DNA from: Bacteroidales bacterium UBA1800
Lineage (GTDB): Bacteria > Bacteroidota > Bacteroidia > Bacteroidales > VadinHA17
Assembly (NCBI GenBank): GCA_002319915.1
Contig: DCFQ01000075.1
Location: 19,516 to 48,278 of the forward strand
Reading direction: 5' to 3'
Length of the DNA stretch: 28,763 nt
The notes beneath the pieces were generated by a model, which did not search any database, had not been told where the DNA came from, and saw only the letters and a list, made by a program, of their open reading frames with translations. A program made the position numbers and the translations under genes. Shown piece by piece: positions 1 through 8,270 of the stretch. The first letter of the stretch is position 1; each line of letters opens with the position of its first letter.

Positions 1-28
1 TGCTGGGTGCTGGTTGCTGGTTGCTGGT
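1..28. repeat. Heptanucleotide tandem repeat at left edge
   Basis: Four contiguous 7-base units: TGCTGGG followed by three TGCTGGT, then the pattern decays (TAGGTCA). The array starts at base 1, so its true length is unknown. It lies upstream of the amrS promoter. Period 7 is not a multiple of 3 and there is no open frame, so it is non-coding. A second period-7 array with a different sequence is at 8252-8321. Confidence 0.85.
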
Positions 29-84
29 TAGGTCATCAGTCGATAAATGTAAATCATTTTAAGATCATATAAATTCAATTAATG

Positions 85-92
85 TAATTTTG
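85..92 (+). promoter_or_regulatory. Bacteroidetes -7 box for amrS
   Basis: TAATTTTG is an exact match to TAnnTTTG, the Bacteroidetes sigma-ABfr -7 consensus. It ends 17 bases before the ATG at 110, giving a short leader. No convincing -33 TTG is visible. Confidence 0.55.
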
Positions 93-109
93 CAGCAGAT
101 TCATTTGCC

Positions 110-1126
110 ATGGAGAGGTTATTCCTGAAACATGATCAGAAAGTCGAGTGCCTCCTGTGCCCTCATGGTTGCATGCTTGCAAAGGGGGCAAAGGGAATAT
201 GCGGGGTCAGAAGAAGTACAGGCAAAGAGATAGAGCTTGCAACGGATGGCATCGTTTCAGGATACTCAGTGGATCCCGTTGAGAAAAAGCCTCTTTACCA
301 CTTTTTTCCGGGGATGGAAATCCTGTCGGTCGGTTCATACGGATGCAATCTGAGATGTGATTTCTGCCAGAACTGGGCGATCTCCCAGGGTACTGACGAC
401 AGGCAGCAGGGCCGCATGGCTCCGGAACGGATAGCGGCAGAAGCAGGTTCCGCCCGGAACAATATCGGGGTCGCATTTACCTATAATGAACCAGTTGTCT
501 GGTTCGAGTTCATGAGGGATATTGCCTTGAAGGTGAAAAAAGAGGGCCTCTATACGGTTATGGTCAGCAACGGGTTTGTAAATCCGGGGCTCATGGATGA
601 AATAACCGGGTTTATCGATGCCTTCAATATTGATCTTAAAGCATTCCGTGGCGACTTCTACAAAAAGCTTACCGGTGCCGGCATTGAGCCGGTTAAAAAT
701 GCGCTAAAGCAGATATCCAGGGCAGGAAGGCACCTTGAGATAACAACCCTCATCATCCCGGGCAGGAACGACAGTGATGAGGAAATGCTAGAGGAATCAG
801 CCTGGATTGCAGGTGAGCTGGGTGATTCGGTGCCCCTTCACCTCAGCAGGTATTTCCCGGCATACAGGCGGAATGATCCTCCGACACCTCAGTCAACACT
901 AGACAGGCTGTATGATGCTGCCAGCACAAATCTCAAATATGTTTACCTGGGCAACACAACTTCCATGAAGGGCCAGAATACGAAATGCATAAGCTGTGGA
1001 ACCGTGGTAACGAAAAGATCAGGGTATTTCATACAGAATACCGGGCTCGATGAGAAAGGCCGATGCCTGGAATGCGGGAATCGTGTTTACGAAAACTTCA
1101 GCTTTTCTTTTCAGCAAGAGCGCTGA
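110..1126 (+). CDS. amrS: AmmeMemoRadiSam-system radical SAM enzyme (AmrS-like)
   Basis: Radical SAM protein of 338 residues, close to the usual family length. The SAM/4Fe-4S motif is CNLRCDFC (CX3CX2C) at about residues 79-86, in the context GCNLRCDFCQNW typical of this PflA-related family. An N-terminal Cys cluster (CLLCPHGC, then CGV) and a C-terminal pair of CxxC knuckles (CISC, CLEC) suggest extra metal sites. The family is named for co-occurrence with AMMECR1 (AmrA) and Memo (AmrB) proteins; its reaction is unsettled. Neither partner is in the window, but the gene is at the left edge, so they could lie outside. A -7 box at 85-92 supports this ATG. The 3' end overlaps the convergent gene at 1098-1391 by 29 bases. 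Confidence 0.9.
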   Translation: MERLFLKHDQKVECLLCPHGCMLAKGAKGICGVRRSTGKEIELATDGIVSGYSVDPVEKKPLYHFFPGMEILSVGSYGCNLRCDFCQNWAISQGTDDRQQGRMAPERIAAEAGSARNNIGVAFTYNEPVVWFEFMRDIALKVKKEGLYTVMVSNGFVNPGLMDEITGFIDAFNIDLKAFRGDFYKKLTGAGIEPVKNALKQISRAGRHLEITTLIIPGRNDSDEEMLEESAWIAGELGDSVPLHLSRYFPAYRRNDPPTPQSTLDRLYDAASTNLKYVYLGNTTSMKGQNTKCISCGTVVTKRSGYFIQNTGLDEKGRCLECGNRVYENFSFSFQQER

Positions 1127-1391
1127 GCCTCATGCAAAGCCTATCAACTCCCACGAACAGATCCTTCTTGACCGCGTTGAAGTGAACCCTTACAGCTTTT
1201 GGATCATCCGGTTCCGGGGGATTATTAACCCTCCTGAACAGATCCTCCCTGAGTGCAACCGCATCGGCCAGTATTCCCGTTATGTCTTCTTCCTTTTCGT
1301 CGGGATGGACGCTTCCAAACGTAAAAGAGTCTGAAATGACTTCAAATATCAGATAATCAATGTCCTTTTTAAGCCGCCTGACGCTTGCCAT
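1098..1391 (-). CDS. Small conserved Bacteroidetes protein of unknown function
   Basis: A 97-residue protein starting MASVRRLKKDIDYLI. It looks soluble, mostly helical and charged, with no signal peptide, membrane segment or Cys cluster. The N-terminal basic stretch followed by an acidic middle (HPDEKEED) resembles a short protein I recall as common next to housekeeping genes in Bacteroidetes, but I cannot name a function. An exact -7 box on the same strand at 1417-1424 and a 25-base leader support it as real. Its last 29 bases overlap the 3' end of amrS tail-to-tail. The opposite-strand frame in this region is a shadow. Confidence 0.75.
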   Translation of the reverse strand: MASVRRLKKDIDYLIFEVISDSFTFGSVHPDEKEEDITGILADAVALREDLFRRVNNPPEPDDPKAVRVHFNAVKKDLFVGVDRLCMRLSALAEKKS

Positions 1392-1416
1392 ATGCCCTGG
1401 ATTTAACTGTATTTCT

Positions 1417-1424
1417 CAAATATA
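1417..1424 (-). promoter_or_regulatory. Bacteroidetes -7 box for the 97-aa gene
   Basis: The minus strand reads TATATTTG, an exact TAnnTTTG match, 25 bases upstream of the ATG at 1391. Confidence 0.5.
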
Positions 1425-1456
1425 GCAAAATAACTGATTCACAAATCACTGAAAGT

Positions 1457-2296
1457 TCAGTTATTCCTGACAAAAGCGTGAACGCTCTCTTCAGCTTTCT
1501 CCACGTAGAGACTCCGCAGCATGGTGATAAGAGGTACCTGAACATTGAACGGTACCGCGTCGATCTTATTGAACGGCAGCACCATCGGGGAAGTCCCGGT
1601 CATGAAGACGGCATCATATTCCCCGATGGAATCTGCATCAATGCACCTGAATTCGACCCTTAAAGAATTCTCATCACAGATCCTGAGGATATGCTTCCGG
1701 GTTATCCCGTTAAGGATCAGTTCGTCAGGGGCGGTGATCAGTGTATCCTCCTTGAGGAAGAATATATTGGAGCGGCTGCCTTCGGTGATCTGGTTCCTGC
1801 TGTTAACGAGAAGTGCTTCGTATCCCCCCTCAAGGATGAGCATGTGGTAGATCGACGACCGGAGCCTGTGATTTATTACCTTGGATTCAGGGTCCTTCCG
1901 CTCGGCATGGAAGAGTATCCCCTTCACCCCGATGCGGTACTGGACTTCAGAAGGATAGACCGGCTCGATGAAATAGATCAGGTAGCTTGCAACATCCTTG
2001 TTATAGTTAAATACGATCTTAAGATTGATATCTTTCCTTTTCTCTGCTTTAATAAGCTTTATCAGATCTTTCCTAATGATGCCGGGATCTGCAAGTATCT
2101 CCCTGCCCTGCATTCTTGCACTTGCTTCAAGGCGTTCCATATGGTCATAAAAGAACACGGGATTCCCTTTCATCACCCTTATCACCTCGTAAACCGAATC
2201 TCCTTCATATACAAGCCCGCTGTTGAACTGATCGTCTGACTGAAGTTCACCGTTAAGGATGAAATTTCTTCCGTAACACTCTTCCATTTCATTCAT
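1457..2296 (-). CDS. Aminotransferase class IV (PLP fold IV)
   Basis: Fold-type IV PLP enzyme of 279 residues, the family that includes branched-chain aminotransferases, D-amino acid aminotransferases and 4-amino-4-deoxychorismate lyase. The likely Schiff-base lysine is K139 (ESKVINHRL). Other family marks are EGSRSNIFF (172-180, glutamate near the PLP), NGITR (196-200) and TGTSPMVLP (233-241, phosphate and cofactor loop). The substrate cannot be decided: there is no adjacent pabB or ilv gene. An exact -7 box at 2307-2314 leaves only a few bases before the first ATG, so the ATG at residue 4 (start 2287) is a plausible alternative. The gene is divergent from the nuclease gene at 2386. Confidence 0.85.
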   Translation of the reverse strand: MNEMEECYGRNFILNGELQSDDQFNSGLVYEGDSVYEVIRVMKGNPVFFYDHMERLEASARMQGREILADPGIIRKDLIKLIKAEKRKDINLKIVFNYNKDVASYLIYFIEPVYPSEVQYRIGVKGILFHAERKDPESKVINHRLRSSIYHMLILEGGYEALLVNSRNQITEGSRSNIFFLKEDTLITAPDELILNGITRKHILRICDENSLRVEFRCIDADSIGEYDAVFMTGTSPMVLPFNKIDAVPFNVQVPLITMLRSLYVEKAEESVHAFVRNN

Positions 2297-2306
2297 TTTA
2301 GAGTCA

Positions 2307-2314
2307 CAAATTTA
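2307..2314 (-). promoter_or_regulatory. Bacteroidetes -7 box for the class IV aminotransferase
   Basis: The minus strand reads TAAATTTG, an exact TAnnTTTG match. It is so close to the ATG at 2296 that the ATG at 2287 (residue 4) may be the real start. Confidence 0.5.
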
Positions 2315-2385
2315 CAAACTCTGAGCAATTCTGGTTCCAAATCTGTTTATATTAGCGGTTGACGCAGCATCAGGTTTTTCTGTTC

Positions 2386-3756
2386 ATGTATGCCATTATA
2401 GACATAGAGACCACGGGCGGAAGCGCATTATTGGAGAAGATCACTGAAATTGCGATCTACCAGCATGACGGTGAAAAGATCACGGGGGAGTATGTCTCCC
2501 TGGTCAATCCCGAGCGCAACATCCCCTATTTCATAACCAATCTTACCGGGATCACGAACGAAATGGTTGAGAATGCCCCGAAATTCTATGAAATTGCAAA
2601 AATGGTGGTCGAGCTTACAGAAGGCCGGACATTCGTTGCCCACAACGCCAGGTTTGATTACTCCTTTATCCGTCAGGAATTCAAGGCCCTCGGGTATAAT
2701 TTCAGGAGGAACATCCTGGATACCGTAGCTCTTTCCAGGAAGCTGATCCCCGGTCACAAGTCATACAGCCTCGGAAATCTTTGCAAGGACCTGAACATTA
2801 TCATTAACGGGAGGCACAGGGCTTCAGGAGATGCCCTTGCGACGGTCATACTGTTCGAGAAGCTCCTTACCAGGGACAGGGATGTCAACGGAAAAGGCCG
2901 TGGCCTGGTCAGGAACACGAAGATTGCCAAGCTTAACCCGAAGCTCGATGTTGCCAGGATCGATGTGATTCCCGAAGAGCCCGGGATATACTATTTCTAT
3001 AACGAAAAAGGGGACCTGATTTATGTTGGCAAAAGCCGGAATCTCCAGCAGCGTATAAGGACCCATCTTTCGAACAATACGACCTCCAGGGCCATGGAAA
3101 TGCGCGACATCATAGCCGATATTGACTGGGAGGTAACCGGGAGCGAGCTTATTGCCCTCCTGAAAGAGTCGGCGGAGATCAAGAGCAACAAGCCGGTCTA
3201 CAATCGGGCCCAGCGGCAGACCAGTTTCCAGTGGGGCATTTTCTCATTCACAGACAACAGGGGATATATCAATTTCAGGTATGGCCGGATAGTAAACGAC
3301 GATATCCCTCTCTCTGTCTACTCATCTTCAGGCAGGGCAAAATCAAGGATGGAATCACTCACCGAAAAATATCAGCTTTGCCAGAGACTCGCTGGACTGT
3401 ACGATACTTCCGGCCAGTGCTTCCATCACCAGGTCGGGATCTGCAGAGGGGCTTGCTGCGGGGAAGAGACTCCTCGCGACTATAATGAACGTGCCAAAAA
3501 GGCGGCCGATGAATTCGTGTTCACCCGGCGGAATTTCTTTATCATCGACAGGGGAAGGGACAATGATGAACGAAGTGCCGTGAAGATCGTAAACGGGAAA
3601 TTCGTAGGCTACGGCTATTTTAATATAAATGATATGGGTTTCGGACTCGACGCTGTTCACGACTGCATCGAGGCCACAAAGGATAACCACGATATCCATG
3701 TTATCCTTAAGCAATACCTGAAGGGATACAAGTTCGAAAAGCTGATAGAATTCTAG
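2386..3756 (+). CDS. DnaQ-like 3'-5' exonuclease fused to UvrC/Cho-like GIY-YIG nuclease
   Basis: A 456-residue fusion, numbered from the ATG at 2386. That start puts the exonuclease motif DIETTG at residues 6-11; an upstream TTG at 2359 is in frame but less likely. The N-terminal DEDDh exonuclease shows D6 and E8, D91 (HNARFDYSF) and H144/D149 (HRASGDA), so all five metal/general-base residues are present. A UvrC/Cho-type GIY-YIG domain follows at about 195-275: GIYYF (200-204), YVG (213-215), arginines after it and the metal-binding E261 (ESAEIK). A Cys/His patch (CFHHQVGICRGACC, about 355-368) resembles the Cys region of UvrC. The expected role is DNA repair: incision by GIY-YIG with 3' trimming by the exonuclease. 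Such fusions are known in Actinobacteria and Bacteroidetes. Confidence 0.88.
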   Translation: MYAIIDIETTGGSALLEKITEIAIYQHDGEKITGEYVSLVNPERNIPYFITNLTGITNEMVENAPKFYEIAKMVVELTEGRTFVAHNARFDYSFIRQEFKALGYNFRRNILDTVALSRKLIPGHKSYSLGNLCKDLNIIINGRHRASGDALATVILFEKLLTRDRDVNGKGRGLVRNTKIAKLNPKLDVARIDVIPEEPGIYYFYNEKGDLIYVGKSRNLQQRIRTHLSNNTTSRAMEMRDIIADIDWEVTGSELIALLKESAEIKSNKPVYNRAQRQTSFQWGIFSFTDNRGYINFRYGRIVNDDIPLSVYSSSGRAKSRMESLTEKYQLCQRLAGLYDTSGQCFHHQVGICRGACCGEETPRDYNERAKKAADEFVFTRRNFFIIDRGRDNDERSAVKIVNGKFVGYGYFNINDMGFGLDAVHDCIEATKDNHDIHVILKQYLKGYKFEKLIEF

Positions 3757-3830
3757 AAATCCGTCGCGATTCCCGCGTACAATATGCTTAGACACCGGTT
3801 CCATGCATGAAATCATCTTAATCTAATTCA

Positions 3831-3838
3831 TATATTTG
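3831..3838 (+). promoter_or_regulatory. Bacteroidetes -7 box for the DUF47-PiT operon
   Basis: TATATTTG, an exact TAnnTTTG match, 24 bases before the ATG at 3863. It probably drives both phosphate genes. Confidence 0.55.
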
Positions 3839-3862
3839 TTATCATACTAACACTCCTGTTTT

Positions 3863-4513
3863 ATGGCAGTATTTACACGCACAACCAGGAACCTCATAGT
3901 CAGGATTGAGGAATTCTTTGACAATATTGATCTCGGACTGCTGGTCTTCAGGGAAGGTGTGAAGGCCTTTCTGGACAAGGACATGGAAACCTTCGAGAGG
4001 CATATCAGCAAGATCGAGATCCTCGAAAGCAATGCAGACAAGCTTCAGAGGTCGATTGAAAACGAGATGATCACACATTCGATCCTCCCGCAGCACAGGA
4101 GCGAGGTGAGCTCACTAATTGACGTCCTTGATGAGATCATTGACACGATCAAAAGTTCGCTGATCGAGATCAGCATCGAAATGCCAGTCATCCCGCCTTC
4201 CCTGAACCATGGTATTGAGACGATAACGGAGGCATCTGTAAGTGCGGGACAGGAGCTGATCCCTGCAGCAAGGGCATATTTTGTCGCCCCGTACACGGTC
4301 AGAGAGAAGCTGTTGAAAGTATATTTCTTTGAAAGTGAGACCGACAAGCTGTCAAGGAGCATCAGGAAGACCATTTTCCAGGAAATGAATGACCTGGATC
4401 TTGCACAGAAATCTCATCTCAGGTATATTATTCACCATATTGAGAACATATCGGACACTGCCCAGAAAGCTGCGGACATCCTTTCCGGCATGGCTATAAA
4501 AATAATTATGTAA
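3863..4513 (+). CDS. DUF47 family PhoU-like phosphate transport regulator
   Basis: A 216-residue, almost entirely helical cytoplasmic protein with the DUF47 (TIGR00153-type, PhoU-related) layout: an N-terminal segment with FFDNIDLGLLVFREGVKAFL, acidic metal-binding-like helices (ESNADKLQRSIENEM; ESETDKLSRSIRKTI, a visible internal duplication), and a C-terminal HHIENISDTAQKAADIL helix. DUF47 proteins are encoded with PiT transporters and are thought to control them. Here the stop TAA is directly followed by the ATG of the PiT gene (TAAATG at 4511-4516), which implies translational coupling. The start is supported by the -7 box at 3831-3838. Confidence 0.88.
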   Translation: MAVFTRTTRNLIVRIEEFFDNIDLGLLVFREGVKAFLDKDMETFERHISKIEILESNADKLQRSIENEMITHSILPQHRSEVSSLIDVLDEIIDTIKSSLIEISIEMPVIPPSLNHGIETITEASVSAGQELIPAARAYFVAPYTVREKLLKVYFFESETDKLSRSIRKTIFQEMNDLDLAQKSHLRYIIHHIENISDTAQKAADILSGMAIKIIM

Positions 4514-5755
4514 ATGATCCTCCTTTTCCTTGTTAGCGGACTTTTTTTAGGATGGTCCCTTGGTTCGAACGATGCCGCCAATGTCTTCGGCTCGGCTGTC
4601 GGATCAAAGATGATCAGTTTCCGGAAGGCCGCAATCATTGCATCAGTATTCGTTATCCTCGGAGCGGTCCTCCAGGGAAAGGGAGCCTCTGCAACCCTCG
4701 ATAAACTAGGTGCGGTGAACGCGATCGGCGGGGCTTTCACTGCTGCTCTTGCTGCAGCAGTCACCGTTCACCTCATGACCAAGCTTACCATTCCGGTCTC
4801 CACCACACAGGCAATAGTGGGGTCAATAATAGGGTGGAACCTTTTTACAGGAAATCCTACAGGAAGCAAAGCCCTGACCCAGATTGTCTCAACCTGGATA
4901 TCCGGACCGATAGTGGGAGCTGCGATTGCAATCCTGCTGTATATTGCGTTGAAGGCAGTGAAGAAAAAATCCGGGATCCATCTTGTCAGGTTTGAGTCCT
5001 GGATCAGGACCAGTCTGATCATTGTCGGAGCATTCGGTGCATTCAGCCTGGGGGCGAACAATATCGCAAATGTTGTCGGTATCTTTATTCCGGCTTTTAA
5101 CCTCGAGGGGCTCAATCTGGGGCTCTTCACCCTTTCGTCATCACAGCAGCTCTTCCTGCTGGGAGGGATAGCCATAGCCGCCGGGATACTGACAAATTCT
5201 GAAAACATGATGAATGTTGTCGGCAACCAGATTGTGGAGCTTTCATCAGAAGCCGCGCTTGTCGTGGTCTTCTCACAGGCAATTGTTTTGTTTATCTTTT
5301 CCTCTTCAGGTCTTTCTTCCATGATCACAGGGATCGGCCTCCCTCCCATTCCGATGGTACCCGTCTCGAGCACACAGGTAATGATCGGGAGCATAATCGG
5401 GATTGGGCTGTACAAAGGTGTTAGGAATATCAATTTCGGGATACTGGGTGAGATCGGCATAGGATGGGTAGCAACCCCTGTTCTTTCAGGCTTGCTGACC
5501 TTCTTTTCCCTGTTTTTCGTAAAGAACATCTTTGGAATAGATGTTGGCCATAAGCTGACAGATCTCCAGGAACCCGCGGCTGCAAATATGGCCGGGCAGA
5601 TAACGGGCACCGGACTTTCGCACATTCTGAAGTACTTCCTGCTGAGCGTTCTCTTCGCCGGTATTGCAGCGATCATTTATTTCTATTTCCTCGAAAGAAA
5701 AAAGAAGAGGGAGTTCAGGAGATCGGAGGAAAGATTCTGGAGCAACCTGAAATAA
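4514..5755 (+). CDS. Inorganic phosphate transporter, PiT family
   Basis: An inner-membrane carrier of 413 residues expected to move inorganic phosphate (as metal-phosphate) with a cation. The inverted-repeat architecture of the PiT family is visible: GSNDAANVF (18-26) and GANNIANVV (180-188) are the paired signatures, and PVSTTQAIVGSIIG (94-107) is repeated as PVSSTQVMIGSIIG (283-296). There are about ten to eleven hydrophobic segments, and a basic C-terminal tail (ERKKKREFRRSEER) predicted to be cytoplasmic. It forms a two-gene operon with the DUF47 regulator without any spacer. The long minus-strand open frame across it is only an antisense shadow. Confidence 0.93.
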   Translation: MILLFLVSGLFLGWSLGSNDAANVFGSAVGSKMISFRKAAIIASVFVILGAVLQGKGASATLDKLGAVNAIGGAFTAALAAAVTVHLMTKLTIPVSTTQAIVGSIIGWNLFTGNPTGSKALTQIVSTWISGPIVGAAIAILLYIALKAVKKKSGIHLVRFESWIRTSLIIVGAFGAFSLGANNIANVVGIFIPAFNLEGLNLGLFTLSSSQQLFLLGGIAIAAGILTNSENMMNVVGNQIVELSSEAALVVVFSQAIVLFIFSSSGLSSMITGIGLPPIPMVPVSSTQVMIGSIIGIGLYKGVRNINFGILGEIGIGWVATPVLSGLLTFFSLFFVKNIFGIDVGHKLTDLQEPAAANMAGQITGTGLSHILKYFLLSVLFAGIAAIIYFYFLERKKKREFRRSEERFWSNLK

Positions 5756-5811
5756 CGAGGAGATAATCTATAATCAATTAATGCAAGCTTTCTGCATAAT
5801 GAAAAAGATCC

Positions 5812-6531
5812 ATGGAAAAAAGCATGACAGACCTCCTCAGGGAGATCAGAAATGATCTTAAGGAGAATGCGGATGAGAAAACAAGGATATCGGGGGAAAG
5901 GTTTTTCAGGGAAGATGTACGGCTCTACGGCCTTAAATCGTCCGAAGTCTCGCGGATAAGCCAAAAGCACTTCACTTCCGTGAAAGGGGAAACTAAGGAA
6001 TATGTTTTCCGGATCTGTGAAGAGCTTTGGCGCTCGGGCTATCTCGAGGAATCGTTTATCGCCTGCAACTGGTCATACAATATGTATAGGTATTTTGATC
6101 CTGACGACCTTATTCTTTTTGAAAGATGGATAATCAAGTATGTTACAAACTGGGCGTCCTGTGACACCTTCTGCAATCATACGGTAGGAACGCTTATCGA
6201 AATGTTCCCCGATGAGATCCCGACGATCATTCAATGGACGGTTCATCCGCAGCGGTGGATGAGAAGGGCATCGGCGGTATCCCTGATAGTTCCGGCAAAA
6301 AAAGGACTCTTCCTCAAAGAGGTATTTGAGATTGCCGGCAGCCTCCTGTCCGACAGGGATGATATGGTCATGAAGGGCTGCGGATGGATGCTGAAGGTCG
6401 CAAGCCAGGCCCATGAAAAGGAGGTTTTTGATTTTATCATGAAGAACAGGGGTATTATGCCCCGGACAACCCTGAGGTATGCCATTGAAAAGATGCCGCA
6501 ACACTTAAAAGTTCAGGCCATGGCAAAATAA
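5812..6531 (+). CDS. DNA alkylation repair protein, AlkD-like HEAT-repeat glycosylase
   Basis: A 239-residue helical-repeat protein of the AlkC/AlkD superfamily, which excises alkylated bases (3-methyladenine, 7-methylguanine). Family marks are NWASCDTFC (W114 and D118, matching the catalytic-site Trp and Asp of AlkD), RWMRRASAVSLI (148-159, DNA-backbone contacting Arg residues) and KGCGWMLKV (188-196, W192 as the third cleft aromatic). The length is normal. An alternative start is the ATG at residue 5 (5824). It lies 56 bases after the PiT gene on the same strand and could be in the same transcript; I see no clear promoter of its own. Confidence 0.88.
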   Translation: MEKSMTDLLREIRNDLKENADEKTRISGERFFREDVRLYGLKSSEVSRISQKHFTSVKGETKEYVFRICEELWRSGYLEESFIACNWSYNMYRYFDPDDLILFERWIIKYVTNWASCDTFCNHTVGTLIEMFPDEIPTIIQWTVHPQRWMRRASAVSLIVPAKKGLFLKEVFEIAGSLLSDRDDMVMKGCGWMLKVASQAHEKEVFDFIMKNRGIMPRTTLRYAIEKMPQHLKVQAMAK

Positions 6532-6546
6532 TTTAGCACTCTTTTG

Positions 6547-6554
6547 TACTTTTG
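6547..6554 (+). promoter_or_regulatory. Bacteroidetes -7 box for the gamma-glutamyltransferase
   Basis: TACTTTTG, an exact TAnnTTTG match, 24 bases before the ATG at 6579. Confidence 0.55.
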
Positions 6555-6578
6555 AGCCCGACCTAACAAACGGAAGCT

Positions 6579-8270
6579 ATGCATAAAAAACTCTTCCCTC
6601 TGATCATTCTCGCAATCATTCCTGCCTTCGCGGTCGCGCAGGACCGGATAACGGGAAGGGACTTCGCCACAAGATCGGAGGTAATCGCCCAGAACGGGAT
6701 GGCTGCGACCAGTCAGCCGCTTGCGACCCAGGTTGCCCTCGACATCCTGAAAAAGGGCGGCAGCGCAATTGATGCCGCAATAGCCGCCGACGCGGTACTC
6801 GGCGTCGTGGAACCTACAGGCTCTGGTGTCGGAGGTGACTTGTTTGCAATCATCTGGAGCGCCGATAAGGGAAAGCTGTACGGGTTGAACGCAAGCGGCA
6901 AGTCACCCAGATCGCTTAAGCTGGAGTACTTCAGGAACAATGGCTTGACGCGGATTCCGTCGTACGGTCCGCTTTCAGTTTCCGTGCCGGGCTGCGTCGA
7001 TGGCTGGTTTGAAATGCACGACATGTTCGGGCGCCTTCCCATCCGCGACATTCTTCAGCCTGCGATCAACTATGCTCGGAATGGATTCCCCGTGAGCGAG
7101 GTGATAGCTTACTATCTTGCCAGTAATACACAGTCTCTGAAGGATTACCCCAATATAAAGGAGACCTACATGCCGGGCGGCAAAACACCTGCCAAGGGTG
7201 AAATATTCAGGAACCCTTTCCTGGCAAATACCCTTGAGAAAATTGCCAGGGGAGGCAGAAATGAATTCTACCAGGGCTCGATCGCAAAAACCATCGATGT
7301 CTTCATGAAATCGCAGGGAGGATTCCTGTCGTTTGACGATTTGGCGCGGTACCATTCGGAATGGGTTGAACCGGTAAGCTCATCCTACAGGGGTTATGAT
7401 GTATGGGAACTGCCCCCGAACGGACAGGGGATTGCAACCCTACAGATCCTCAATATCCTTGAAGGATTTGATATTGCTTCCATGGGCTTCGGGTCGGCTG
7501 ATTACATCCATATCTTCACGGAAGCAAAAAAGCTTGCATACGAGGACAGGGCAATATTTTATGCAGATCCGAGGTTCAGTTCTGTTCCGGTCTCACAACT
7601 GATTTCAAAAAAGTATGCTGCGGAACGGCGCAAGCTAATCAGCCAGGACAAGGCAGCAAAGATCTACGATCCGGGCAGGAATGAGCCACAGAACACTATT
7701 TACCTTACGGTGGCTGACAAATACGGGAACATGGTATCGCTGATCCAGAGCAACTACAGGGGAATGGGATCCGGCATGTGCCCTCCCGGACTCGGGTTTG
7801 TGCTGCAGGATCGCGGGGAGATGTTCACCCTTGAAGAGGGGCATGCAAATGTTTATGCCCCGGGGAAGAGGCCGTTCCACACTATCATCCCCGGATTTAT
7901 CACCAGGAATGGGAAACCATGGGTCAGTTTCGGGGTGATGGGAGGCGATATGCAGCCTCAGGGCCAGGCGCAGATCGTGGTCAATCTCATCGATTTCAAA
8001 ATGAATCTCCAGGAGGCGGGCGATGCCCCACGTATCCATCATATTGGATCATCCGAACCGACCGGGGAACAGATGACCGACGGCGGAACACTTCTCCTCG
8101 AGAGCGGCTTCAGGTGGGAAGTCATCCAGAAGCTGCTTGCGATGGGTTACAAGATACAATGGGACCTGGGTGGTTACGGGGGTTACCAGGCCATCATGTG
8201 GGATGACAGGAACAAGGTATGGTACGGAGCTTCCGAATCGCGTAAGGACGGTCAGGCTGCAGGATATTGA
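6579..8270 (+). CDS. ggt: Exported gamma-glutamyltransferase (Ntn hydrolase)
   Basis: A 563-residue Ggt with a signal peptide (KKLFPLIILAIIPAFAVA, cleavage near residue 20), so it acts in the periplasm. It would hydrolyse or transfer the gamma-glutamyl group of glutathione and related peptides. The precursor should self-cleave before T373 (QN-TIYLTVADKYGN), which becomes the N-terminal nucleophile. The usual TTH is TIY here. The oxyanion/substrate region reads SNYRGMGSGMCPPGLGF (391-407) and the GG pair is MGGDMQPQG (454-462). Large-subunit marks include GGSAIDAAIAA (60-70) and GSGVGGDLF (81-89). The sequence around GMGSG resembles the YwrD-type branch more than E. coli GgtA. The 3' end carries the first copies of the period-7 repeat at 8252-8321. 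Confidence 0.92.
   Translation: MHKKLFPLIILAIIPAFAVAQDRITGRDFATRSEVIAQNGMAATSQPLATQVALDILKKGGSAIDAAIAADAVLGVVEPTGSGVGGDLFAIIWSADKGKLYGLNASGKSPRSLKLEYFRNNGLTRIPSYGPLSVSVPGCVDGWFEMHDMFGRLPIRDILQPAINYARNGFPVSEVIAYYLASNTQSLKDYPNIKETYMPGGKTPAKGEIFRNPFLANTLEKIARGGRNEFYQGSIAKTIDVFMKSQGGFLSFDDLARYHSEWVEPVSSSYRGYDVWELPPNGQGIATLQILNILEGFDIASMGFGSADYIHIFTEAKKLAYEDRAIFYADPRFSSVPVSQLISKKYAAERRKLISQDKAAKIYDPGRNEPQNTIYLTVADKYGNMVSLIQSNYRGMGSGMCPPGLGFVLQDRGEMFTLEEGHANVYAPGKRPFHTIIPGFITRNGKPWVSFGVMGGDMQPQGQAQIVVNLIDFKMNLQEAGDAPRIHHIGSSEPTGEQMTDGGTLLLESGFRWEVIQKLLAMGYKIQWDLGGYGGYQAIMWDDRNKVWYGASESRKDGQAAGY

Noticed and set aside
1691..2239. Plus-strand open frame of 182 codons
   Set aside because: Antisense to the class IV aminotransferase, which has all family motifs; no promoter or recognisable domain.
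4768..5676. Minus-strand open frame of 302 codons
   Set aside because: It lies fully antisense to the PiT transporter, whose duplicated motifs are clear. The translation is low-complexity with no domain or promoter.
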